DNA of 11,499 nucleotides, taken from positions 1 through 11,499 of the forward strand of contig CAXYVC010000087.1 of the NCBI GenBank assembly GCA_964292295.1. Reading direction: 5' to 3'. Positions within the stretch are counted from its first letter, which is position 1; every line of letters starts with the position of its first letter. This DNA is from CAXYVC01 sp964292295 (GTDB taxonomy: Bacteria; Acidobacteriota; Holophagae; Holophagales; Holophagaceae). This document shows positions 1 through 9,278 of this stretch, piece by piece. The translations under genes and the position numbers were made by a program. The notes beneath the pieces were generated by a model. It ran no database searches and was not told the DNA's origin. It was given only the letters and a program-made list of their open reading frames with translations.

Positions 1-2087
1 AGCTGGCGGTACAGGAACATGGTTTCAAGGTGCGGCTCGAACTTGGCGCGCACCCGGGCCAGCCCGCTGGCCACGGAAGCGCCCGCCCTGCCCGGGGGCG
101 CGGCGTAGCCCCCGCCGGGTAGACCCTGCCCCGCGCGGTACAGCTCCGTCCCCCACCGGATCGGCGCCTCCAGCGCCTCGGCGGGAAGCTCCCGCAGGAA
201 GCGGCTGGGCATGCCGAGCATCTCGGTGCCGAACACGCGGCGGCGGCGCGCCGCGCTCAAGTACAGCTTCCGCTGGGCCCGCGTGATGGCCACGTAGAAG
301 AGGCGGCGTTCCTCCTCCAGCCCCTCCTCGGTTTCCCGGGCGTTGCGGTTGGGGAAGACGTCCTCCTCCAGCCCCGCGAGCAGCACCACCGGGAACTCCA
401 GGCCCTTCGCGCAGTGGATGGTCATCAGGCTCAGGCGGGCGGCCTCTTCCACCTGGTCCGCGTCGGAGGCCAGGGTGATGCGGTCCAGGAACTCCGCCAG
501 GCGCAGTCCCAGCGACTCCGCCTCCGCCGCGGCGGAGACGAACTCCTCCAGGTTGCGCAGGCGGCCCTCCGCCTCCATCGTCCCCTCGTCCTCCAGCATC
601 TGGACGTAGCCGCTCTCCACCAGCATCCAGCGCGCCATCGCGGCGGCGCCCAGGTGGGGCAGCTCCCCGGAGGCCCGCCGGAAGAGGTCCAGGAACTTGC
701 CCAGCTCGCGCTGGGCGCGCCCCTTCAGCTCGCCGCTCCGCAGCAGGGCCGCCACGCCGTCGAGGGGCGTGCCGTCCTCCGGGATCGCCGCCTCGATGCG
801 GGCGAGGGTCGTGGGCCCCACGCCCCGGGAGGGCGCACTCACGCTGCGCCGGAAGCTCACCAGGTCGAAGGGGTTGGCCAGCAGGCGCAGGTAGGCCAGC
901 AGGTCCTTCACCTCCTGGCGCTCGTAGAACTTCACGCCGCCCACCAGCTTGTAGGGCAGGTTCACCGCGCGCAGCGCCTCCTCCAGCTGCCGCGACTGCC
1001 AATTCGCGCGGTAGAGCACGGCGATGCGGGCCTCCGGAGCCCTCGCCATCTCGTCCAGGATGCGCTGCACGATCCACTCCGCCTCCAGGCGGCCCTCGTC
1101 CAGGAGGCGGAAGCTGATGCGCTCGCCCTCGCCCTTGAAGGTCTCCAGGCGTCCCTTGCCCTCCACGCGCTGCGTGTTGTGGGCGATCACCTCGGAGGCG
1201 GCGTCGAGGATCTCCCGGGTGCTGCGGTAGTTCATCAGCAGCTCGATGCGGGTCGCCTCCGGGAAGTCCCGCTGGAAGTCCAGGATGTTGCGGATGTCGG
1301 CGCCGCGCCAGCCGTAGATGGACTGGTCCTCGTCCCCCACCACGCAGAGGTTGTGGTGCTGGCGCGCGAGGTGCTGCACGAGCAGGTACTGGGCGCGGTT
1401 CGTGTCCTGGTATTCGTCCACCATCAGGTAGCGGAAGCGCCGGGCGTAGGCCTCCTGGACCGCCGGGTTCCGGAAGAGGCGCTCCGTGTGCAGCAGCAGG
1501 TCGTCGAAGTCGCAGGCGCGGTGGTTGAGCAGCGCCTTCTGGTACAGCGCGTAGGCATCCAGGGCCTTGCGCGTCCAGGGATCCAGGGCCTCTTCCGCGG
1601 CCTCCTCGGGCAGCAGGCAGCGGTTCTTGAAGTCGGAGATGAGCTCCAGGATCTTCTTGGGGTGGTACTGCTTCTCGGGCAGCTTCAGCTCCGTGAGCAC
1701 CTGCTTCACCAGGCTCTTCTGGTCGGAGGGGTCGAAGATCACGAAGTCGCGCCCCACGGGCGTGCGGTCGCCCTCCCGGCGCAGGATGCGGGTGCAGAAG
1801 CTGTGGAAGGTGCTCACCCAGAGCTGCTCCGCGGGCACGGTCACCAGGCGCTGCACGCGCTCGCGCATCTCGTCGGCGGCCTTGTTCGTGAAGGTCACGG
1901 CGAGGATCGCCCCCGGTGGCACGCCCTCCTCCTCGATGAGCCACGCGATGCGCCGCGTGATGACGGTGGTCTTCCCCGACCCCGCGCCTGCCAGCAGCAG
2001 CAGGGGCCCGTGGGCGTGGGTCACCGCCTCCCGCTGGGCAGGGTTCAGGTTCTGGAGAAGCGGGTGCCCGCCGTCGTCATGGCTCAT
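1..2087 (-). CDS. pcrA: UvrD/PcrA-family superfamily 1A DNA helicase, 3' end beyond the window
   Basis: An ATP-dependent 3'-5' DNA helicase of the UvrD/PcrA/Rep group, acting in the cytoplasm in excision repair and in clearing proteins or stalled structures from DNA. Read from the ATG at 2087, 695 codons are visible with no stop before the left edge. The motifs occur in family order: Q motif LNPAQREAV (14-22), Walker A AGAGSGKT (33-40), motif Ia TFTNKAADEM (65-74), motif Ib STFHSF (92-97), motif II DEYQDT (224-229), motif III GDEDQSIYGWRG (251-262), an NYRS element (286-289), motif V TIHCAKGLEFP (556-566) and motif VI RRLFYVAITRA (594-604). Family members usually have about 720-780 residues, so only the C-terminal tail is missing. 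No Shine-Dalgarno sequence precedes the ATG. A TAGACT hexamer lies six bases upstream, suggesting a leaderless or very short leader mRNA. PcrA versus UvrD naming is not resolved by sequence alone. Confidence 0.95.
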   Translation of the reverse strand, partial: MSHDDGGHPLLQNLNPAQREAVTHAHGPLLLLAGAGSGKTTVITRRIAWLIEEEGVPPGAILAVTFTNKAADEMRERVQRLVTVPAEQLWVSTFHSFCTRILRREGDRTPVGRDFVIFDPSDQKSLVKQVLTELKLPEKQYHPKKILELISDFKNRCLLPEEAAEEALDPWTRKALDAYALYQKALLNHRACDFDDLLLHTERLFRNPAVQEAYARRFRYLMVDEYQDTNRAQYLLVQHLARQHHNLCVVGDEDQSIYGWRGADIRNILDFQRDFPEATRIELLMNYRSTREILDAASEVIAHNTQRVEGKGRLETFKGEGERISFRLLDEGRLEAEWIVQRILDEMARAPEARIAVLYRANWQSRQLEEALRAVNLPYKLVGGVKFYERQEVKDLLAYLRLLANPFDLVSFRRSVSAPSRGVGPTTLARIEAAIPEDGTPLDGVAALLRSGELKGRAQRELGKFLDLFRRASGELPHLGAAAMARWMLVESGYVQMLEDEGTMEAEGRLRNLEEFVSAAAEAESLGLRLAEFLDRITLASDADQVEEAARLSLMTIHCAKGLEFPVVLLAGLEEDVFPNRNARETEEGLEEERRLFYVAITRAQRKLYLSAARRRRVFGTEMLGMPSRFLRELPAEALEAPIRWGTELYRAGQGLPGGGYAAPPGRAGASVASGLARVRAKFEPHLETMFLYRQ

Positions 2088-2115
2088 GCCAGAAGTCTAC
2101 CAAGCAGGCTAGATT
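2086..2115 (+). promoter_or_regulatory. Candidate sigma-70 promoter of tRNA-Leu
   Basis: ATGCCA at 2086-2091 (four of six matches to TTGACA), an 18-bp spacer, and TAGATT at 2110-2115 (four of six matches to TATAAT). Initiation would fall near 2122, about four bases before the mature tRNA 5' end. The element overlaps the first codon of the divergent helicase gene, so the two transcription units would share promoter DNA. Confidence 0.4.
2094..2099 (-). promoter_or_regulatory. Candidate -10 element of the helicase gene, placed for a leaderless transcript
   Basis: On the minus strand TAGACT sits six bases before the helicase ATG, so transcription would start at or beside the A of the start codon. 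The same hexamer forms the -10 of the nifJ promoter in this window. No good -35 hexamer is seen 16-19 bases upstream, and the match could be chance. Confidence 0.3.
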
Positions 2116-2125
2116 GGAAGGTGCG

Positions 2126-2211
2126 GCTCGCATGGCGGAATGGCAGACGCCGTGGACTTAAAATCCACTGTCCGGAAGGGCGTGCCGGTTCGAGTCCGGC
2201 TGCGAGCACCA
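2126..2211 (+). tRNA. tRNA-Leu (anticodon UAA)
   Basis: An 86-nt class II tRNA with encoded CCA. The acceptor stem pairs GCTCGCA (2126-2132) with TGCGAGC (2201-2207), followed by the discriminator A and CCA (2209-2211). The D region GGCGGAATGGCAGACGC is typical of bacterial tRNA-Leu. The anticodon stem is GTGGA/TCCAC with loop CTTAAAA, giving anticodon TAA at 2159-2161, which reads UUA/UUG codons. A long variable arm (about 2169-2183) and a T arm with GGTTCGAGTCC follow. It stands alone, between the divergent helicase gene and the 3' end of nifJ. Confidence 0.96.
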
Positions 2212-2223
2212 GGCACAAGAAAC

Positions 2224-2245
2224 GAGGGCCCCTCGCGGGGCCCTC
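2224..2245 (-). terminator. Hairpin terminator of nifJ, possibly bidirectional with tRNA-Leu
   Basis: A perfect 9-bp GC-rich stem, GAGGGCCCC and GGGGCCCTC around loop TCGC. It lies 26 bases beyond the nifJ stop codon. Read on the minus strand it is followed by the T-rich GTTTCTTGT; on the plus strand it is followed only by ATTCC. It therefore fits nifJ best, although it also lies 12 bases after the tRNA 3' end and may stop both transcripts. Confidence 0.75.
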
Positions 2246-2271
2246 ATTCCGTGCGCCAGGACGGCGCGGGG

Positions 2272-5200
2272 CTACTTCACGTCATCGACGCTCTTCACGG
2301 GCATGGTCAGCTTGGCCATGTTCTCGTAGACCGCGAAGCGGTTCGTGACCTCGCGCTGGGCGCTGGCCATCAGCTTCTGGAAGCCCTCGGGGTCCATGCG
2401 CTCGACCATGCGGTAGCGGGTCTCGTTCAGGACGTACTGGCTGAGCGGCACCTTCGGGGCCGGGCTGTCCAGCTGCAGCGGGCTCTCGCCGGCTTCCACG
2501 CGGCGGGGGTCGAAGCGGAAGAGCGGCCAGTGGCCGGAATCCACCGCCAGCTTCTGCTGCTCGCAGCCCATGGAGAGGTCGAAGCCGTGGGCGATGCAGT
2601 GGCTGTAGGCCAGGATGAGGGACGGACCGTCGTAGCTCTCGGCCTCCTGGAAGGCCTTGACCGTCTGGGCGTCCCGGGCGCCAAGGGAGACCTTGGCCAC
2701 GAAGACGTTGCCGTAGGCCATGGCGATCATCGCCATGTCCTTCTTGGGCTGGGTCTTGCCGGAGAACGCGAACTTCGCCGCGGCGCCGATGGGCGTGGAC
2801 TTGGAGGCCTGGCCGCCGGTGTTGGAATACACCTCGGTGTCGAGCACCAGGATGTTGACGTTGCGGTTCTGGGCGATGACGTGGTCGAGACCGCCGTAGC
2901 CGATGTCGTAGGCCCAGCCGTCGCCGCCGATGATCCACACGCTCTTCTTCACCAGGTAGTCCGCGATCAGGGCCAGGCGCTGGGCGTCGGGGCTGTTCAC
3001 GGAGGCCAGCTTGGCCTTGAGGGCCGCCACGCGCTCGCGCTGGGCCTGGATGCCCGCCTCGGTGGCCTGGTCGGCGTTCACGAGGCCGGCCACCAGCTCG
3101 TCGCCCACCACGGAAGCCAGCTTCATCAGCAGCTCGGTGGCGAACTCCGTGGTCTTGTCCACGGAGAGGCGCATGCCGAGGCCGAACTCGGCGTTGTCCT
3201 CGAAGAGGCTGTTGCACCACGCGGGACCGCGGCCGTTGGCGTCCGTGGTGTAGGGCGTGGTGGGCAGGTTGCCGCCGTAGATGGAGGAGCATCCCGTGGC
3301 GTTGGCGATGAGGGCCCGGTCACCGAACAGCTGCGTGAGCAGCTTGATGTAGGGCGTCTCGCCGCAGCCGGCGCAGGAGCCGCTGAACTCGAAGAGGGGC
3401 TTCATGAACTGCGTGCCCTTCACGTCCAGCTTCAGCGCGGTGCGGTCCACGTCGGGGATGTTGAGGAAGAACGCGAAGTTCTTGGCCTCGGCCTCGCGCA
3501 GGGGCATCTGGGGCGTCATGTTGATGGCCTTGCGGGTGGGCTCGGCCTTGTCCTTGGCGGGGCAGACGCTCACGCAGATGCCGCAGCCGGTGCAGTCCTC
3601 GGGCGCCACCTGAATGGTGAACTTCTTGCCCGCGAACTCCTTGCCCTTGTAGTCCACGCTCTTGAAGGTCTCGGGCGCGCCGGCAAGCTCGGCGGGATCG
3701 TAGACCTTGGGACGGATGGCGGCGTGGGGGCAGATCGTCGCGCACTTGTTGCACTGGATGCAGAGATCCTTCTCCCAGACGGGGATGTCGAGCGCGATGT
3801 TGCGCTTCTCCCACTGGGTGGTGCCCACGGGCCAGGTGCCGTCCACGGGGAAGGCGCTGACGGGCAGCAGGTCGCCCTTGCCGGCCATCATCACGGCCTG
3901 GACCTTCTTGGTGAACTCGGGCGCGGCTTCGGACACGAAGGGCGGCATGCAGCGCGTGGTGGTCACGGCGGCGGGAACCTTCACTTCGTGCAGGTGGGCC
4001 AGGGTGTGATCCACGGCCTCGAAGTTCTTCTGCACGACCGCGTCGCCCTTCTTGCTATAGGACTTCTTGATGGCCTTCTTGATCTGGGCGATGGCCTCCT
4101 CGCGGGGCAGCACGCCGGAGATGGCGAAGAAGCAGGTCTGCATGATCGTGTTGATGCGCACGCCCATGCCCGTGGCCTTGGCCACCTCGTAGGCGTCGAT
4201 CACGTAGAGCTTCATCTTCTTGGAGATCAGGGCCTCCTGCACCTCCTTCGGCAGGGTGTCCCACACCTCGTCCTTGGAGTAGGGCGTGTTCAGCAGGAAG
4301 GTGGCGCCGTCGGCGGCGCTGCTGAGCATGTCGTACTTGTCGAGGAAGCTCGTCTGGTGGCAGGCCACGAAGTTGGCCTTGGTGATCAGGTAGGCGCTGC
4401 GGATCGGGCGGGGCCCGAAGCGCAGGTGGCTGATGGTCACCGCACCCGCCTTCTTGGAGTCGTAGACGAAGTAGCCCTGGCCGTAGTTGGAGGTCTCCTC
4501 GGCGATGATCTTGATGGAGTTCTTGTTGGCACCCACCGTGCCGTCGGAACCCAGGCCGAAGAACATCGCGCGCTTCACGTCCGCAGGCTCGATGTCGAAG
4601 CCGGCATCCACGGGCAGGCTGGTGTGGGTCACGTCGTCCACGATGCCCACCGTGAAGTGGTTCTTGGGCTTGGCGGCGGCCAGGTTCGCGAAGACCGCCT
4701 GGACCATCGCGGGCGTGAACTCCTTGCTGGACAGGCCGTAGCGGCCGCCGACGACCTTCGGATCGAGGGCGGTGAGGCCCTCCTCGCGGGCCTCGCGCAG
4801 GGCGGTGACCACGTCCATGTAGAGCGGTTCGCCGGCGGCGCCCGCTTCCTTCACGCGGTCCAGCACGGCGATCTTCTTCACGCTCGCGGGCAGGGCCTGG
4901 GCGAAGTGCTTGAGGGAGAAGGGCCTGAAGAGGCGGACCTTCAGCACGCCCACCTTCTCGCCCTGCTTCATGGCCCACTCGACGTACTCGTGCGCCACGT
5001 CGGCGCCGGAGCCCATCACGATGAGTACGCGCTCCGCATCCGGCGCGCCGAAGTAATCGAAGAGCCGGTACTGGCGGCCGGTCATCTTCGCGAACTTGTC
5101 CATCTCCTCCTGCACGATGTCCGGGCAGGCCATGTAGAAGGGATTGCAGGCCTCGCGGGCCTGGAAGAACACGTCCGGGTTCTGGGCCGTGCCGCGGATC

Positions 5201-5844
5201 GCGGGACGGTCGGGCGTCAGGCCGCGCTGGCGGTGGGACGCGACGAGCTCGTCCGTCACCATGGCGCGGAGGTCCTCGTCGTTCAGCATCTCGATCTTGC
5301 TGACCTCGTGGCTGGTGCGGAAGCCGTCGAAGAAGTGCAGGAAGGGGACGCGGCTGCGCAGCGTGGAGGACTGGGAGATCAGCGCGAAGTCGTGGGCGGC
5401 CTGGACGCTGTCGGAGCTGAGCATCGCGAAGCCGGTCTGGCGGCAGGCCATCACGTCCGCGTGGTCGCCGAAGATCGACAGGGCGTGGGTGGCGATCGTG
5501 CGCGCCGTGACGTGCAGCACGAAGGGCGTCAGCTCGCCCGCGATCAGGTACATGTTCGGGATGAAGAGCAGCAGGCCCTGGGAGGCCGTGAAGGAGGTCG
5601 CCAGGGAGCCGGCCTGGAGCGCGCCGTGCACGGCGCCGGCGGCGCCGCCCTCGGACTGCATCTCCATGACGGAGGGAACCGTGCCCCAGATGTTCTTGCG
5701 GCCCTGGGCGGACCACTCGTCCGACCACTCGCCCATGTTGGAAGAGGGCGTGATCGGGTAGATGGCGATCACCTCGTTGGTGCGATGGGCAACGGATGCT
5801 GCCGCCTCGTTACCGTCGAGGGTAACCATGCGTCTTTCGGCCAT
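2272..5844 (-). CDS. nifJ: Pyruvate:ferredoxin (flavodoxin) oxidoreductase, single-chain type
   Basis: Catalyses pyruvate + CoA + oxidised ferredoxin to acetyl-CoA + CO2 + reduced ferredoxin in the cytoplasm, using thiamine diphosphate and three [4Fe-4S] clusters. The 1190 residues contain the fused domains of the homodimeric enzyme. The N-terminal domain has YPITPSS (29-35), E65 and R115. Two CxxCxxCxxxCP ferredoxin motifs lie at C695/C698/C701/C705 and C751/C754/C757/C761. The proximal-cluster cysteines are C824, C827, C852 and C1083. The thiamine site has GGDG at 973-976 and SNTGGQ around N1008. From memory, these match the Desulfovibrio africanus enzyme with constant offsets of +1 (N-terminus) and +12 (C-terminus). 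By that offset the protein ends about 54 residues early and lacks the extra C-terminal domain VII. The start is fixed by AAGGAGG five bases before ATG 5844. M6 is a less likely start. The gene is transcribed divergently from rubrerythrin. Confidence 0.97.
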   Translation of the reverse strand: MAERRMVTLDGNEAAASVAHRTNEVIAIYPITPSSNMGEWSDEWSAQGRKNIWGTVPSVMEMQSEGGAAGAVHGALQAGSLATSFTASQGLLLFIPNMYLIAGELTPFVLHVTARTIATHALSIFGDHADVMACRQTGFAMLSSDSVQAAHDFALISQSSTLRSRVPFLHFFDGFRTSHEVSKIEMLNDEDLRAMVTDELVASHRQRGLTPDRPAIRGTAQNPDVFFQAREACNPFYMACPDIVQEEMDKFAKMTGRQYRLFDYFGAPDAERVLIVMGSGADVAHEYVEWAMKQGEKVGVLKVRLFRPFSLKHFAQALPASVKKIAVLDRVKEAGAAGEPLYMDVVTALREAREEGLTALDPKVVGGRYGLSSKEFTPAMVQAVFANLAAAKPKNHFTVGIVDDVTHTSLPVDAGFDIEPADVKRAMFFGLGSDGTVGANKNSIKIIAEETSNYGQGYFVYDSKKAGAVTISHLRFGPRPIRSAYLITKANFVACHQTSFLDKYDMLSSAADGATFLLNTPYSKDEVWDTLPKEVQEALISKKMKLYVIDAYEVAKATGMGVRINTIMQTCFFAISGVLPREEAIAQIKKAIKKSYSKKGDAVVQKNFEAVDHTLAHLHEVKVPAAVTTTRCMPPFVSEAAPEFTKKVQAVMMAGKGDLLPVSAFPVDGTWPVGTTQWEKRNIALDIPVWEKDLCIQCNKCATICPHAAIRPKVYDPAELAGAPETFKSVDYKGKEFAGKKFTIQVAPEDCTGCGICVSVCPAKDKAEPTRKAINMTPQMPLREAEAKNFAFFLNIPDVDRTALKLDVKGTQFMKPLFEFSGSCAGCGETPYIKLLTQLFGDRALIANATGCSSIYGGNLPTTPYTTDANGRGPAWCNSLFEDNAEFGLGMRLSVDKTTEFATELLMKLASVVGDELVAGLVNADQATEAGIQAQRERVAALKAKLASVNSPDAQRLALIADYLVKKSVWIIGGDGWAYDIGYGGLDHVIAQNRNVNILVLDTEVYSNTGGQASKSTPIGAAAKFAFSGKTQPKKDMAMIAMAYGNVFVAKVSLGARDAQTVKAFQEAESYDGPSLILAYSHCIAHGFDLSMGCEQQKLAVDSGHWPLFRFDPRRVEAGESPLQLDSPAPKVPLSQYVLNETRYRMVERMDPEGFQKLMASAQREVTNRFAVYENMAKLTMPVKSVDDVK

Positions 5845-5952
5845 GAGGACCTCCTTCGTGTGCCGGCTCGGTGTTGTTTCCGTGGGCGGCGGATCGCGCT
5901 CTTGAGGAAGACGGGATTCACACCTCGAACGGAAGCCCGCCTCACCTGCGCG

Positions 5953-5981
5953 AGTCTAGGCCCCACAAGGCTTTTTTGCAA
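5953..5981 (-). promoter_or_regulatory. Sigma-70-like promoter of nifJ
   Basis: On the minus strand TTGCAA (5981-5976; four of six matches to TTGACA), an exact 17-bp spacer, and TAGACT (5958-5953; four of six matches to TATAAT). Predicted initiation near 5946 gives a leader of about 100 bases before ATG 5844, ending in the strong AAGGAGG site. The A-tract directly after the -35 stands out in this GC-rich DNA. No clear operator or riboswitch was recognised in the leader. Confidence 0.55.
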
Positions 5982-6091
5982 GGATTGCGGGCCTTTGCGG
6001 GGACCCTGGGCCGCCCCCCGGCAGGATCCGCCTGCCTCCACCCTTCCGGGTGTATCCTGCGGGCCATCCCATGCGACCGGCTCGCAGGATC

Positions 6092-6097
6092 AAGGAG
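6092..6097 (+). promoter_or_regulatory. Ribosome binding site that fixes the rubrerythrin start
   Basis: AAGGAG is followed by a 7-base spacer and the ATG at 6105. The reading frame stays open further upstream, but homology to rubrerythrin begins exactly at this ATG, so the longer versions are rejected. Confidence 0.8.
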
Positions 6098-6104
6098 ACC
6101 CCCC

Positions 6105-6683
6105 ATGGAACTCAGGCAGAGCCAGACGGCCCAGAACCTCCTCAAGGCCTTCGCCGGCGAAAGCCAGGCCCGCAACCGCTACACCTATGCCGCGGCCATC
6201 GCGCGCCAGGATGGCTTCCAGCACATCGCGGCGGTCTTCGAGGAGACGGCCCGCAACGAGCAGGAACACGCCCGCCTCTTCTACGCCCACCTGGCCCCCA
6301 TGGCCACCGAATGCATCGAGATCACCGCCTCCTACCCCGTGGTGGCGGGCGACACCCTGGCCCAGCTCAAGGCCGCCGTCGACGGCGAGAACGAGGAGTG
6401 GGCGGCCCTCTACCCCGCCTTCGCCAAGGTCGCCCGCGAGGAGGGCTTCAACGAGGTGGCCAAGACCTTCGAGTGGGTCTCCAAGGTCGAGAAGGAGCAC
6501 GAGGCCCGCTACATCCGGTTGCGCGACCGGGTGGCCAACGGCACCGTCTACAAGCGCGAAACCGCCATCCAGTGGCGCTGCATGGAGTGCGGCCACATCC
6601 ACGAGGGCCCCAACGCCCCGGGCGCCTGCCCCGTGTGCAAGAAGCCCCAGGCCTTCTTCGAGCCCGTGGCCGAGCAGTTCTGA
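6105..6683 (+). CDS. rbr: Rubrerythrin
   Basis: A cytoplasmic non-haem iron peroxidase that reduces hydrogen peroxide to water with electrons from rubredoxin or a NADH-dependent donor. It is common in anaerobes. The 192-residue protein has a four-helix diiron domain (about 1-145) with carboxylate ligands in GES (E19), the first ExxH (E52-H55), a DGENEE stretch (E95, E98) and the second ExxH (E129-H132). A C-terminal rubredoxin-like knuckle domain follows, with CMEC (C159, C162) and CPVC (C175, C178) binding one iron. The length matches the classical rubrerythrin form. It is transcribed divergently from nifJ and followed by a strong terminator, so it is probably monocistronic. Its position beside the oxygen-sensitive PFOR suggests a protective role. 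That link is inference. Confidence 0.96.
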   Translation: MELRQSQTAQNLLKAFAGESQARNRYTYAAAIARQDGFQHIAAVFEETARNEQEHARLFYAHLAPMATECIEITASYPVVAGDTLAQLKAAVDGENEEWAALYPAFAKVAREEGFNEVAKTFEWVSKVEKEHEARYIRLRDRVANGTVYKRETAIQWRCMECGHIHEGPNAPGACPVCKKPQAFFEPVAEQF

Positions 6684-6697
6684 GCCCCGGAGACCCG

Positions 6698-6729
6698 GCG
6701 GAAGGGGCGGCGCAGGCCGCCCCTTCCGC
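6698..6729 (+). terminator. Strong hairpin terminator after rubrerythrin
   Basis: A 14-bp perfect stem (6698-6711 pairing with 6716-6729) with a GCAG tetraloop, starting 14 bases after the rubrerythrin stop and followed by GTTGT. The downstream T-tract is short, but the stem is long and very GC-rich. It separates rubrerythrin from guaB. Confidence 0.8.
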
Positions 6730-6795
6730 GTTGTAGAGGCCGCCCTGGCCGTGCAATCATGGCGTGCAAGGCTCCGCAGGTGCGGACCCCGAATC

Positions 6796-6799
6796 GAGG
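6796..6799 (+). promoter_or_regulatory. Ribosome binding site that decides the guaB start
   Basis: GAGG with a 6-base spacer before ATG 6806. The frame is open back to a GTG at 6764, which would add 14 residues not expected in IMP dehydrogenase. Starting at 6806 gives 486 residues, the usual family length. Confidence 0.6.
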
Positions 6800-6805
6800 C
6801 TCCCG

Positions 6806-8266
<1,461 letters not shown>

Positions 8267-8325
8267 CGCCGGAGCCCAGGAGCCCGTCCAAGTAAACCGA
8301 AGCATCTGTTGTACGTTGATGTGGT

Positions 8326-9106
8326 ATGGGCAAGCGATTCCGTGAGTGGAACCCGAAGCAGGTGTGGCTGTTGCCGCCATCGGTGGATGAGTTCATCCCC
8401 GAGGGGCATGTGGCGCACTTCGTCCGCGATCTGGTGGCCGACGAGTTGGATTTGTCGGCCATATTTCCCAGAGCCTCCGAAGGTGGACCCCAGGGCCCAG
8501 CGGAACTTCACGGATCCCGAGAGCCGGGTGATGCCCACGAAGGACGGCTTCCAGCAGTGCTACAACGCGCAGGCCGCAGTGGATGCGGACGCGCAGGTGA
8601 TCGTGGCCTGCGATGTCGTGGCGACGAGTGCGGACATGGCGCAGCTACTGCCGATGGTGGACCAGGTGTGGAGCAACACTGGCCGCAAGCCGCGCCAGTG
8701 CTCGTCGGACGCAGGCTTCTGCTCCGAGGAGAACCTCAAGGGATTGGCGGAACGTCGGATCCGCGGCTACATCGCCACCGGGCGCCAGAAGCACGGGATG
8801 AGGGCGGCCGTGAATCCTGGGCGCGGCAAGGCGGGAAGCCTGATCGCATCGATGCGGGAACGGTTGAGGCGTGGCGGCTGGCGAAGTCCCTACCGATTGC
8901 GGAAGCAAACAGTGGAGCCCGTGTTCGGCCCGATCAAGCAGGCGAGAGGGTTCCGGCAGTTCCTGACCTACGCACGCTTCTTCCAGTCCCTGCGCGGCCA
9001 GCACCAGGTCGACTTCTGGGAGATCGTGACGGTCTGGACCTTGGCGCGCCTGCCGGGTTACACCCTCGACATCGACAGCACCGTGGTCGAGCGCTTCGGG
9101 GAGCCG
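8326..9106 (+). pseudogene. Composite transposase remnant (IS1182-type fused to IS1380-type)
   Basis: A decayed insertion-sequence locus in three parts. From ATG 8326, residues 1-48 (FREWNPKQVWLLPPSVDEFI through DLSAIF) match the start of IS1182-family transposases. After about 8470 the homology jumps to another frame: from about 8480 it resumes at DPRAQRNFTDPESR and runs through YNAQAAVD, DAGFCSEENL, YIATGRQKHG and VEPVFGPIKQARGFRQFL (ending about 8965), the family's C-terminal half. About 190 central residues are therefore missing, plus a frameshift. From 8966 the same open frame continues as YARFFQSLRG through LPGYTLDIDSTVVERFGEP, which resembles the first part of IS1380-type DDE transposases, and stops matching near 9106. 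No piece is functional. The IS1182 assignment is firm; the IS1380 assignment rests on one short motif block. Confidence 0.8.
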
Positions 9107-9278
9107 ATGGCCATGGCCACCTGCAACGCCGGAGGGCTCGAGGGGCTCGACAGCCGAATCCACGATCTGTCCGTTGCGGTGAAATGCGAGGCCAAGGGGG
9201 AGCGGACCAGAGTCGAGGCCGAGTGGAGCGGTTGGTGGAAGCCGAGGCGCGGTGGGGGATTTCCGCCCGTTGAGCCCC
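9107..9278. other. Unassigned DNA between the transposase remnant and the ATPase gene
   Basis: 172 bases in which the plus-strand frame of the transposase remnant stays open but no longer resembles any transposase I know. It is probably more mobile-element debris or an insertion scar. I saw no terminal inverted repeat, hairpin or promoter that would define an element end. Confidence 0.4.

Larger units (their letters stand above)
5845..6104. other. Divergent intergenic region between nifJ and rubrerythrin
   Basis: A 260-bp spacer carrying the promoter regions of both genes. The nifJ side has a recognisable promoter. On the rubrerythrin side the only candidate is TATCCT at 6053-6058, without a good -35, so that promoter is uncertain or depends on an activator. 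I saw no convincing inverted repeat resembling a PerR/Fur-type operator. Small open frames crossing this spacer do not have the composition of real genes. Confidence 0.6.

Noticed and set aside
25..1944. A 639-codon minus-strand frame inside the helicase gene
   Set aside because: It is a shadow of the helicase in another frame. The true frame carries every helicase motif but has no stop inside the window.
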